The position numbers and the translations under genes were made by a program. A DNA stretch of 64,000 nucleotides from Rhynochetos jubatus (taxonomy: Eukaryota > Chordata > Aves > Eurypygiformes > Rhynochetidae). Under the pieces are notes generated by a model, which saw only the letters and a program-made list of their open reading frames with translations, was not told where the DNA came from and made no database searches. Shown here one piece after another: positions 12,420-24,010 of this stretch. Positions within the stretch are counted from its first letter, which is position 1; every line of letters begins with the position of its first letter. The stretch lies in assembly GCA_027574665.1 (NCBI GenBank), contig CM050653.1:41614118-41678117 (forward strand). Direction: 5' to 3'.

Positions 12420-12705
12420 TGGCACACAGCCTGAATCCCGCAAGCCCTCAGCACGTCCAACTCGCCTTGACCTACCCACCACTTGGCCTCCCGCAGCAGG
12501 TCCCCTGGCGGGAAAAGGTGCCCAGCCCCGGGAATCTGCTGACAGCGCCGAGATCCCTCTCACGAGCTCAACATCCCGAGTCCTGTGCGGTGCTGCCGTG
12601 ACTTGGCAGCCTGAACAGATAGAGATGTATTTACTTGGCGACATTTCGACTCCAGGTGCAACGGCGGGCTGCTAAAGTCCCCGCTGAGAGCGTGCCTCAC
12701 ACACT
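12420..12705. other. CpG-dense patch in the intron
   Basis: Roughly 18 CpG dinucleotides fall in under 300 bp here (hand count), against a background where CpG is rare. The segment is also GC-rich, but it has no repeat structure and no recognised coding content. Such islets in long introns can mark enhancers or alternative promoters, or may be remnants of GC-rich transposons. No TATA box or strong splice donor that would settle it was seen. Confidence 0.4.
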
Positions 12706-15700
12706 GGTGACAGCTACTAACTAGTGGTGCAGTCCTTTAAAAAATCCCTTTCAGGAGTCTTTGTGGAGAGATTAAAACGCCACGTGTACGTGAGTTGTAA
12801 CAATTCTAGGGCAGCCTCCGAAGGGAGATTTAACACACGCTTTCCCATCAATACCCTTGCACTGCTAACCAGATCCTACTAAGCAAATGAGCCTGACTGC
12901 TCTGCAGAAATATCCCTCTTTAGAGGAGGATCGCACTAGGGAAGAAAAGGGGAGGGAGGGAAGCAGGGGACAATGGAAAAAAGAATATGGGAAGGCAAGG
13001 AATTTAAGTCTGTTCCACGTGGTTGGCTCAGTACACGCCGAACTGTACCGCCAACACCACCATCTAAGGAGTTGCAGTGTATTTCTAGTCACTCATCTTG
13101 CCACTCTGACCCACCTCTTCCTCAACACGAAACATCTCCTTGCTGGCTGCAGAGCTATACTAACCCAGCACCAGTGGGAGATTCAGCTGCTAGCATTCCC
13201 CTAACAGCAAAGCCCATGTCCCCAGTGTACCATGGGAACAGCGTGGCAATGACACAGCAGGGACGAGCGGCATGGTCTTGTGATTAAGAGAAATTCTTGT
13301 TTCTCTATCTTTAAGTGCAGTAAGAACCAAGGAAAAAAATGCAAGAACCTAACAAGAACTAACAATTGCAAATCCACATTACAACAAAGCCAGGTTTTTC
13401 TTACCACTCACTGAAAATAGAGATGAAACAACTTGAAGTCCTAAAAGTGCTGATAGTATTCAATAATTCATTTTAGCCAGTCTCCCACATCTGTAAGACC
13501 TGAAGTCAATCATGTCTTTAGTCCAATTCTTAAATTAGGCAATGAGCTAAATCATGGCATGGGTGTACTGCCCTGCTTTGATTTAAGCTCCACCAATGAC
13601 TTGGTCATATTCCATTTTGTTCCACTGCAGACATCAGTTTTCCTTTCTTTTCAGAAGCAATTGTTTTGGGTTCATTTTATTTTGAGAGTCAAGAGTTTGC
13701 CCTATATGAATCTTTCACCTCCTTGAACTGGCTGTATGTTGTATATATGACAGGAATTCATTTGTTATGCAATTCATAAGTCACTTAATAAATTTTATAT
13801 GGAAATATTTGTGCTAAATTATTGTAGAGTAATTAAAAAACTTCATAGCCATACTACATTTAATTGAAAATCCTAAATTTGATGTTGACTTAAGTAAAGC
13901 AGAAGGGACAAAAAGCATTAAAAATGAGTAGGGAAATTAAGTTCTACAACATTGTTAGGTATGGCTTAGATACAAGTCCCTTTTTAAAATAAAGCTTCAA
14001 GTGTGCTGCAGTTTTCTCACTCTACGGGCTTTTGCTACTCGAATCCGAGGATGGACAGACAATTTACAATTGTAAACTGATTTAAACCAATTTAAAAAGA
14101 TTTACCATTAAAGGTAATCAAAACCTCAGCATTGGAGAGATGAGCTTCTGCTTCTGACATAGTGCCAGTACCAGTGTCCCGTGATCGCCAGAAAGCACAC
14201 AATGCACTTCCTTTACACTCCTGCTAGGAGCTTTTGAGCATCATTTTTCCCCTGCTTAGGGATATCAATGTTCCAGTAATACATTTCATCCACTTAAGGA
14301 CACATACAAACAGATATGGCTACATAACCTATACATAATTACAAGTCTCCATAAACATGAAAAGGAAATTACTTCTAACCTCAAATAATTAGTTTTAAAA
14401 ACATTTAAATGACCCCTGCAGTCCTTGATGAAATTATCCAAAGGCTGGAGAAAACTGTCTTACAATCAGAGACTTAAACAGCTCCATCTATTTTGATTAT
14501 TAAAGCAAAAAGTCTGAAAAGTGACTTGATTATAGTGCGTAAGTACATCTGGGGAGAGAGGGAGCGAATGTGCAAGGCCCTTAATATGATTACATGTGGA
14601 CCAACAGGTAAAAATCAACACCAGAAAGTTGATTTGGAAGTGGGTTAGAAATTCTGACCAGGGAATGCAGTTAACTGGAACAAAGTGTTAGCAATGGTGG
14701 TAGGCTTGCTGTTGCTTTCATTTCTCCAGATCCAGAGTGTGTGCTTTTCCTGGAACATATTCTTTACATCAAAATAAATCACTACATTCAGTAGAGGAGC
14801 AAATAAGGGAAATGTAAGGACCTGAATCAACCAGAAAATAATGGTAGACCATCCCTTGGTCTCATCTGAATCCTAAATTCTATGAAACTGTGAATTATTT
14901 TATCCCTTTTAATTACTAGTTCCCTACTATAAAAGCTAAAAAGTTAATGTTCTTCTCAAATCAATGAATTACAGAAAATAATTGAAGTTTCATAATTGGA
15001 TTATAACCCCAGGAGTATATGGAAATGCTGAACTGGGAAGCTGAAGCAAGGAAAGCATGTCTGTTTTCTTTTTTTTAATATGATCACCAGGCAGTAATAG
15101 CCATAAATGCTGCACTTATTACCTGTATTACACTGAAACAATACCATGGCTGTGACCCTGCAATAACTGCTATTTGAACAGACTGCTGTGCTTCCATGAA
15201 GCTTATATGAGGCTGGGCGTCTGTTGGCAGAGTTTATTTCAGAATAGGACCTATATTTCCACATTGCTGTTACCTTCACTATTTTATTTGGGGTTGCCCC
15301 CAGAGCCGTAGCTACAAATTTTCCAAAAGAACCAAAATCCAGAGGTCTCCACTTTCCCTAAAGCTCATGATGGGGACACAGAAAATACATGCCCGAAGAA
15401 AGAGAAAATCTTTTCAGATCTGTCAGATCAACATCTTTTAAATATTAGGCTGAAAACATTCCATCTTTCCTGTCTCTGTTTTATAACAAGGCAGACATGA
15501 ACGCTCTCATGTAGTTGCAAAAATTTCTAAGAAATTCCTTCCCTAGCGAACATCTTTAAAAAAACTAAAGACTTTTCAGTTTTTAACACAAATCTAGCAG
15601 CAGCACTTGTCACACAAATAATTCTGGGAAGTTACCAAACACTCGGAATGAAGGACATTACATGCTGCATAGCACAGAGCTCTTGTCAATGCTTGTTTGG

Positions 15701-15874
15701 AACGGTATGGGAAAGTCTAGCAGCTGAACACAATGACATTTTTGTTTTTGTGCTGATAATATTCAATAGCTTTGCCATCAAAGTTGGCCTGCCACTTCCC
15801 CTTGTATGGAAACTTCAAGCATGCTCTAAGGTTCTTGCCATTAGCTGGAAGCAGTACCCAGGTTATTCCTGTTT

Positions 15875-15894
15875 GGGGGGGAGGGGCAGGGGGG
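15875..15894 (+). other. Short-loop G-quadruplex motif
   Basis: The plus strand has G7, A, G4, CA, G6 within 20 bases, which satisfies the four-run G3 rule with loops of one or two bases. The transcribed RBMS3 RNA carries the C-rich complement, so any quadruplex would form on the DNA template strand. Confidence 0.6.
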
Positions 15895-18800
15895 TATTAA
15901 GCATAACTGGTATTGTTTCCTGCTTGCAAAGCTTTAGGACAATGTATTTCTCAAAGTGATCAGAGCATGATCTACGTCATACCTTCTAGAAAAAGGTTAC
16001 AGAAACATTTCTGCTACACCAATGCCAGAACATGAACAGTGTGTCTCAATCCTCTCCCAAAAGTCAATGGCTCCCAAGGAGTATAGCACATCCCAGTCAG
16101 AGAATTTCCTAGTTCCTTCTTCATGCATCTAACAGAGGCATTGGTTCTGCTCCCCCACTGCTGCCAGCAATTCTCAAAGGACAACACATCAGAAAGACCC
16201 ACTGAACTCACATCACAGAATTCAGAACAAATAGCAACTAAACACAGGCAAACCTGAAAGACACGGATAAGCTTCCAAACAGAAGAACTCAGCATAACCA
16301 AAACTTTCAATGCCACTCTTCCCAGGAGAAACCAAAAACAACCCGAAACACCACAAAAAAACCAAAACCACACAACAACTCAAAGGACAGGAGTGAAGGA
16401 ACCTCTGTGAAACAGCCTCCTCATTGGACAGCAGAAACCAAGCACCAGAGGCTTACAGAGTGCCTTGAGGGGCTGGAAAACGCAGACTATCAAGAACCCC
16501 AGGGTCATGAAGGCCCTTCCAGGGAGCAACACCCACCTTACAAGGCCAGGCATCTGTCTGACAGACATGCACTATGCAGAGCCTCTCTGTACGTCGGACA
16601 AGTTTTGTCCACGAGCATTTGGAGACTCTTAAATACTTACAGTAGTAAAGGGACCATAGCGCCACGGATGGATGGTGATGCCACGGTTGACTGGCTGCAC
16701 ACAAAATATGCTGGAGAAGTGGAGAAAGATAGAGGACAAGGAAAAACTCGAAACACACACATCTTGGAACAGGTCAGAAGCAGCTCATTAAGTGCCTTTG
16801 CCCTTCTTCTATCTCAACACCCCTCCCGCACAGTAAGCAAAACAAGTGGCTGTTACAGTCATGCCCTTCACATCGCTACACAGAAGGTTCAATATTTCTG
16901 TTATGAGCTCTCTGTTTTGTTGTAGGCTTTTTTTTCCCAAGGACTTTAATTAAAATTCATCAGAAGAAACGTTTTCAGCAGCAGTGTCTGAGAACGCTGC
17001 CTCCTCCCCTATCTTCCATTAAATCAGGTTCATCCAACTTGAAAGGAGATGAGAAACTCTCACTGACACTCTGTCACACTCCAGTGAAAAGACGGGCACA
17101 TTCAAAACAGGGAAGAGTGCAGGTGCTCATTTATTACTTTACGCAGATTATTTTTCTGCCTTTCTTCCTGACAATGGCAACGTTCACGTCCCAGATGGAG
17201 CGCTCCGTAGTGCTGTGGGCATTTGCTGACCTAGGGTTTTCTTTTCCCTGATGAAAGAGGCTAGGTAAGAAAAGTATTGGTTCATTGCCTACTGGGGCAA
17301 CTTTAACGTTTGTTTTTAACAGCAGAAGACGTTTGGAGATTATTTTAATGAGGAATGAATAGACAAATAATTTTTTAATGACATCAGACAAAGGAGAGAA
17401 AAACCTGTGCACGTTCATGTCCATATTTATGCCTGGCAAAGATGTAATATTTATGTAACTCAGTGCAAAACTGTGAATCAACTGATTTCAGAAACCACGA
17501 TCTCGTTCAGATGACACACAAATTCACTGCTGCGTACCAATTTGGAACTGAACAGCAACACCACAATGCTTCTAACTGCATTAATAAGCACAATCACTAT
17601 GAAGATGTCTTCAACGCTAAAATTAAAAATCATGTTCACAGCATTAGGTTCTGCTTTTATGTCCACTTTACACATCCCAAATGTTCACCATTTGGTTCCT
17701 GATCAAAGGCATTTTGACTTAAAAGTACTAACCTGAAATTAATTTTTTCCCCTCTCCTGCTCCTCTTAATAAATTTTTAGGAGAAGTCCCTGATACAAAG
17801 AACTTGAAAAGAATACAGATTTCTCCAAGCTAACCCATCAGTGTGTTTTTCTCTGGTCTGAACAGACACATTAACAAATGAGAGGAAGAAGTTCACGTAG
17901 TTCCCTCATTGCTTTGAATCAGTTTATTTAGTCCAGCAGGACACATTCACTGCGCTTGGCCCTACAGTACACCCTTCTTGGGACTTTGCTTTCCCAATTT
18001 GCCTTGGAATAACAAAGCAAATCTGGGGCTTTCTTTGGAGAAACGTTTTTTTTTTATTCCCCTCAAGTGTGGGCATTCCTTTGGTTCCCATGCAGACTGA
18101 TCTCTTCAGCAGACGTCAGAGCCATTCACAGTTCTCATATTACCAGGACACACTGAACCAAAACATCCACCAAGATTCAAGCAGGAATTACTCTATGATG
18201 CCACATGATTCCTATGTGAGCTAATCCCACCGGATGAGCCCACTCACCTTCATGCCCTTTCAGTCTCTGCTATACCACAGAGCAATGGTGTCAACTGATA
18301 TTAATTACAGGAGAGACGTAGATTATGTGGTTGTTTGAATTAATATTGAAGCCACAGTACACCTTGCTTTAACATACACAAGGTTACAGGACACAGCACA
18401 TTCCTTTACATCTCCAAAGATTACTTCTTAAAAACACAACTCTAACTCTCTGGACTAACCCTCTGCTGCTGTGTAAGTCACAGGTAGTTTGGCTTTAGTC
18501 TTCACCCGGGCCAGGACAAGAATATCAGGGTACAAACTTGGTCTGACTTCAATGTCGAACACAGGATTTACTCCAGGAATTCTCTTAGTGGTTTTGGTTT
18601 TGAATTTGTTACAGGGATTTTATTTTGGTTAACCTTTATTTTATCTATAGCTCACAGTAATTAATTTTAATTCATATTTTAATAGAGAAAAAAGAAAGGA
18701 AGGGAACTTATTTTCCCCACACCTTCATTTCATCAGTTCTCATATAGTATGGAATTCTTGTTATCTTCACAAAAGAAAAAGAAAATAAAAATAGCCGTGA

Positions 18801-21800
18801 ATTTCAGACTCCTTCTGTCTTACAACACGGCAGAAATGGCCATCAGGAACTTGCTATAAAGCTCCGTCTAATTGAAACTGTTGTACTTGTTGCAGCTATT
18901 TGCAAGAGTCGCTGTCCTGAAAGGCACCTTGAACCCCTCTGACACCCTGATGAACTCAGCAGTTTTCTGTGGGGGCAAAAGGAGTGCACACAGTTCATTT
19001 CAAAAATAGTCTAGGATTTAAGTAATGTGTGTATTTTCAATTAATAACCTCAGTTACATTATCCTTGGGGCTAGCCCTTTAGTAGAATCCAAACAGTGGC
19101 AGCCTGAATATTTATTCAGACTATCCCACAGGGACAAAACCAAGGACGTTCAGAATGGAATGAGAGACTAAAATCTGACACTTGATGATTTGTCATGGAG
19201 ACAATGATCATACCTGCAGAAAAGGAAAAAAAAATCCACCCACCCAAAACCACAAAAGCCAAAAACTTCAATCCAAAACCTTGAGTAAACTGCACAAAAC
19301 ATGAACCTAGAAACCACATATGCCTGAGCAGCATAATGGTTTGTTCCTCTTCAGGTATTTTTATTATTGCTGTTTTAATTAAGTCCTTGAATTTTACCCT
19401 GGATGACAAAGAAGGCAAATCTTGTTGAAGGGTGATGAGACAGTTAATCCGAAGAAGAACAACAAGGCAGATGGAAATCGAAGATTTCTGAAGGTACATT
19501 ATAGGTGCAAGGGGGGAGGACTAAACTTATACAAGTTTCTATCTTGATTTAAGCTATCAGATGCTAAAAGTTTGAAGTAGCTGTCTTTCAGACTATATAG
19601 ACTGGGAATGAAAAATAAATCAAGACCGAATCAAGATGGATTATCTTCTGAATACATGCCGTCTCAGTAGTGCAATGCACAAGGCTTTCTTTAAGTCAAA
19701 AAATGTTGTTTATAAAGCAATTTTTCTTTTAAAATTTATGGGGGTCAGAGGGGGCATAAGATAGTTTATATCTCCCTTCCCAAATTCCTGTTTTCTTCTC
19801 CAAAACTTATTTTATCTTTTCAAAATGTTTTGGGTCTAAGTCTTTTTCAATGGAAACAGGTAAGACAGACAGGCAGACCAAAATCCTGAGACACAGACTG
19901 AGTTTTTGAAATCAAAAATGTTTCAAAGTAATAAAGCTCAAATGTTTAATTTATAAATGAGATTTCCTTCAATCCATCTCCATTGGGATGTAGTTAGTAA
20001 GAATGGGAGGTGTCCAGTACACTAACAGGGAACTAAGCCATCTGTGTATGTTTTTAAGAGAATTCTGGAATTCTCCTGGATGAAATACACCACCATAGCT
20101 GAAAATGAGAGTGACAGATTATAAATATTTCAGAGGTAATAATTTATATTTTGCTTGTACAGTGACACACCATGCACATTTTTCTGTCTATAATCTATAA
20201 TTTTACATCTTAAGGTTGATTGTCTATTCTTTTGATGAAAAGCATCTTTTGACTGGGAGGATACATGTATAACGGTGTGTACCACTGCACCAGCACAGAC
20301 TGTCTACCTCCAAGAAATAAATGCTGAAGATGTGATATTAACTATTATTTTCATGAAATATTTAAAAATCAAAATTATATACTACTAAGTTCTGATAAAC
20401 AATATGATCACAGATGGGTATAAAGCCTCTCCATTTGAAAATCTCAAGACAGGTTAAAAGAAGCCAAGGTCCATTTTCGCAAGTTTCTTTACTCAGTGTT
20501 TATGAAAATCCAGAAGATACATTCGCAAAAGAACAACATACTCTTGCCTGCTAAACATTCCTATTCGCTCTTTTTCAATGTAACCTTTGACAGAGTCCTT
20601 GCAGAAAGTCCCAAAAGACACAGTGCAATCTAACAGCTCCCTGGTGCAAACCACAATTTGATGCAACCGTGCTGGATGTATTTTAAACCAAATAGTGCAG
20701 ATTAGAACCACACAAAAAGAAAATCTTTCAGTAGCAATTTTTTTTATTTACTCAGCTACTGTACAGCCTATGATGACTTGTTTTCCTTTAGTTATATGAA
20801 CAGTTTGACAGATTACTGTGACAAGGTTACTCTCAAATTGATAAAAGGTTTGATAGTGTCAGAACATTTGTCAGAAACGTCTGACATCACGTGTAATGGA
20901 CTCTGCACTTCAGGCATCAATGGTACTCCAGTCTGCTGTTTTCTGTTTAGTGTGCGATACACACCACCTAAAAACACACAGCAGAAATACAGAAAAGCAT
21001 GCAGGATTCACTGAAACAGCCCTGTAGTCTGTCAAACAATTCTGATTAAAGGGTTTCTTTTCCATAACTCACCTGGCAAAACGCAATTAAATAAAAAACG
21101 TTACACATCACTTAGAGTGGCCTCCTTGCTGGTATAAACCTGGAGACGGGATGGGCTATGATAAATGTACATAGCCATAAGCATCTCCAGCATTCCCTGT
21201 AGTTCTGAGAGAGAAACATGATGGGTTTAGAACATTATTTCTCAGACCTGCCAAACATCAGGCATTGCAAGTGACAGTTGTACTGCTGGCAGACTCGTCA
21301 CATGCTAGTGGGGAGGAAATAGGTTCAGAAGGACTCATTTTAGGCACTGCGGAAACAGCGTCCTGGGCACAAGCTAGCTTTGGTGAATGCCTCCCTTGAA
21401 TGCAGCTCTCCAAAAATCTTGTACTGCAAAATAACAACATGGTTTATGGATTGGAATTCAGGTTTTCACCTCACATCTTGTAGCAAATTCTGCTAACACT
21501 TCTATGCAGGAAGCCTAAGAGCCAGCACTTTCTGCTGTTTTGTGAACACCAGTTCGCATGAAGCCTTTAGCGCAGGATGAGACCCCAGTCATGTAAGACG
21601 AGAGACGGATCTATAGAAGACAACCATTTCTGAAGAGACAACCGTGTGTCTTGCTCATACAGCAGCAGATCACTGCTATACAGACTGCAGAGAGAAGGGA
21701 TTTGGGCCTTTATCCACCTCTACTATGTAACCATCTGCACAGGTAAAGGAAACGTCTTGCAATACATTACTTACGAGAATTTGTCATGACAGCAGGTAAT

Positions 21801-23812
21801 TTTTTTTATTTTCAGATGTTTATGTTTCCCTATATCATCTTTCCCTTTTGCTTTGAAAATACTTTTAATGTTCTGAAAAAAAAAAAAACAAAAACCCCAC
21901 AGAATGACTATCTGGTTTCTCCTCACTTCCATTTAGCCAAAGGATAGAAAATCAGCAAAATGAATGTCAGCATATTTCTTAAAGAGCATCTGCTCACACA
22001 GGAACTCAATGATAACAAGACAAAGCCCTTTAATCATAGACCAGATTAAGTACAGTGGAGCACATCAAAAAATTTGCCACAGTGCCGAAAAGAAGGTCTC
22101 AGATACTTGATGCGCGCTTCCCATACGCGGAGACGGGGCAGGGACTTGCTCTCTGAACTTCGTGATTCAAGTAGTACTGCTCGCAGCACAGCCGACTTGT
22201 GCCTCACACCATGACTGCAGCACTAAGCACCAAAGCCCTGAGGCTCCTCTAGGAACAGTTAGCTCATTCCCCATCAGCTGCTCAGCTGAAAGCATTTGTC
22301 TGAACTTGGAAGGGGTCAGGCTGCAAGATGATGTAGAGCAAAATAGCTTTTTGAACATCAGCAGACTACAGTCAATTTATACCTACCGAGGATCTGGCCC
22401 TTGAACTGGGATTATCTGTGACTGTCACGAGCGGGAAGAGTCAATGAATGTAGTTTGTACAAATGTCAGACAGGTACACTCGCAATTCAGTTTGCATGAA
22501 ATATGAAAAATCACCAGCATGCAAACAGTGAGCCAGTTCTACTGCAGCAGCTTTAGCAGGAGACACTCACAGGGAAGAGTTTCCAGCTCACGTAATTTTG
22601 CTAAAGTTCAAATACCTCTTCAGTAAGACTGCTAGTTGCAGTCCTGGCCATACCCAGGTAAAGCATACTTAGCATAGTCTTTCAGGATTTTTGGTCAGAC
22701 AGGAAACACAGAATGACTTAAAACTGTAACATGCCACTAAATTGTTACTCCTGTTTCAAACTTCGAAACAACAGCCATTTGAATTCAAGTCAGTAGATCA
22801 GCCCTAGACTGTTCCTTACTTTACCAGACTTCATTTATTGATCCCTGTTTGAAAGGCTGATTTCTGATGAAAAATATTAGAGATGCTGTTGTCTTTGGGA
22901 ATAGACTCTACTATGGCAAAAGCACTACAGTTCTGTATAATCACAGGGGTGCATTTTTATTTTTCAAATCTCTGCATGTTCCTCTTTCGACACAAAAAAC
23001 CACCCTATCCTAAATTCCATCAAGGTGAGCTCTGGTTGGAATCTCAAACTGGATTATTCCCCTCCCACATGTCATCAATAATAATCAAGACTTTGGAAAT
23101 CCAGTCAGGTTCTTACTTCTACCCGTATTAGCCACTACATTCAGTCAAGTGAGGACACGGTGCAACATTTCAGGAAACAGTTCTGTTGGTGCATGAGGAG
23201 CAAAGAGCTCCCTTCTGCTGCCTCTCCAGTTTCAACAGGAATAAACCACAATAAAACTGATATTCTCAGTACAACCTGCAAATATGACTCTCAAGATAAA
23301 CAGGGGGTAGAAGGTGCTGATTTCTACATCACCAGTTTTCAGTGGAACTGCATTTAATTAGATGTTTGCTACAAGGCCACCTTCAGTGGGTTTCATACTT
23401 CTCAATCTTTGAGCCCAGCAATGTGTGACACTGCAATCAAAAGATATGACAAATGACCGAGGTGGGAACACCCATGTTTTGTTGTGCACTGGGTTATGAT
23501 TCACAGACCATTATAATTGTAAAATCTGTCATTAGGGAGGTTTTCTTGCCATGTAAATTTTCCTTTTAATGTAAGAAAGAAACCAGACTAAAATAAACAT
23601 AAGTCAATGTGAAGGCCCTTACCTCTCTATCCCCCAAAACTCATTACCAGAAATTTTTCAACAGGCATTAATTAGCTGTTCAAACTAAAGAAATAACGGC
23701 TAACCTTCAAGTGCGGGAGGCCTCTGATGTCTTTTGTGGACTATACCTAAGTGTAAACCAAAAGGCTAGCTTTGATATTTTCCTACCCAAAGACAGCGAG
23801 TACTTTAAGAGC

Positions 23813-23818
23813 ACTTAC
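23813..23818 (-). other. RBMS3: 5' splice donor GTAAGT of the RBMS3 exon
   Basis: The minus strand reads CTGTGCCAGCC then GTAAGTGCTC. GTAAGT fully matches the U1 intron consensus. The exon stops after two bases of a codon (CC), which encodes Pro whatever base follows. This agrees with the conserved Leu-Cys-Gln-Pro-Tyr-Gly order of RBMS RRM1, with Tyr-Gly supplied by the next exon. Confidence 0.92.
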
Positions 23819-23988
23819 GGCTGGCACAGCTTGATAAGGTCCTGGTCAGTGGTGCCGGGTGGAAGGCCTCGAATGTACAGGTTGGTTTTACTCAACTGCT
23901 CTCCGCTGCTGTTGTTGCTGCTGTTGTTGCTGCTGTTTGTGCTGGGGCTGGGAGGAGCCATGGGGTGGGGAGCTGGTGCATAGGACTG
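23819..23988 (-). CDS. RBMS3: RBMS3 internal exon: Ser/Asn linker and first half of RRM1
   Basis: This exon is read on the minus strand from 23988 to 23819: 56 codons plus two bases of a split Pro codon. It starts [17 protein letters not shown], passes through a Ser/Asn repeat (about residues 18-28), then [18 protein letters not shown] and [18 protein letters not shown] is the RNP2 strand of RRM1; the following helix runs to the exon end, and RNP1 must lie in the next exon. RBMS proteins bind single-stranded DNA and A/U-rich RNA through two RRMs; RBMS3 is reported to bind and stabilise mRNA 3' UTRs, mainly in the cytoplasm. RBMS3 is preferred over RBMS1 because of [24 protein letters not shown] and the lack of Trp-Asp before QLSK (family sequences recalled, not searched). 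In the human gene model, as I recall it, this is the second coding exon. The open frame continues upstream to 24036, but that part is intron. Confidence 0.93.
23900..23936 (-). repeat. 12 bp coding repeat for Asn-Asn-Ser-Ser in the RBMS3 exon
   Basis: On the minus strand the codons run AAC AGC AGC AAC AAC AGC AGC AAC AAC AGC AGC. This is a near-perfect 12 bp tandem repeat (AACAACAGCAGC) of about three copies, coding [11 protein letters not shown]. It lies in the flexible linker before RRM1, where length changes should be tolerated. All Asn codons are AAC and all Ser codons AGC, so the DNA itself is repetitive, not only the peptide; replication slippage in 3 or 12 bp steps is plausible. From memory the human protein has one extra Ser here (T-N-S-S-S-N-N); that comparison needs an alignment. 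Confidence 0.85.
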
Positions 23989-24010
23989 CTGGAAACACAA
24001 GTGAACAAAA
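23985..24010 (-). other. RBMS3: 3' splice site with tandem CAGCAG acceptor and pyrimidine tract
   Basis: On the minus strand the intron ends TTTTTGTTCACTTGTGTTTCCAG immediately before CAGTCC, so a pyrimidine-rich tract leads into two consecutive AG acceptors (CAG CAG). The first gives an exon starting at 23988 with Gln; the second gives a start at 23985 and removes only that Gln. Both keep frame, because the exon begins at a codon boundary. This is a classic NAGNAG acceptor. No upstream exon is in the window, so the incoming phase (0) is inferred from the RBMS3 protein order Lys then Gln. Confidence 0.9.

Larger units (their letters stand above)
9987..23818. other. Intron sequence downstream of the RBMS3 exon
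   Basis: This is mixed AT-rich intron. I looked for the next RBMS3 exon (RNP1 region) on the minus strand and did not recognise it. Open frames up to 172 codons (16407-16925 plus) carry no family signature. Points of note are a CpG-denser patch at 12420-12705, a guanine-run block at 15875-15894, and A-rich runs such as 21877-21888. No RNA gene or complete transposon was recognised. Confidence 0.55.
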
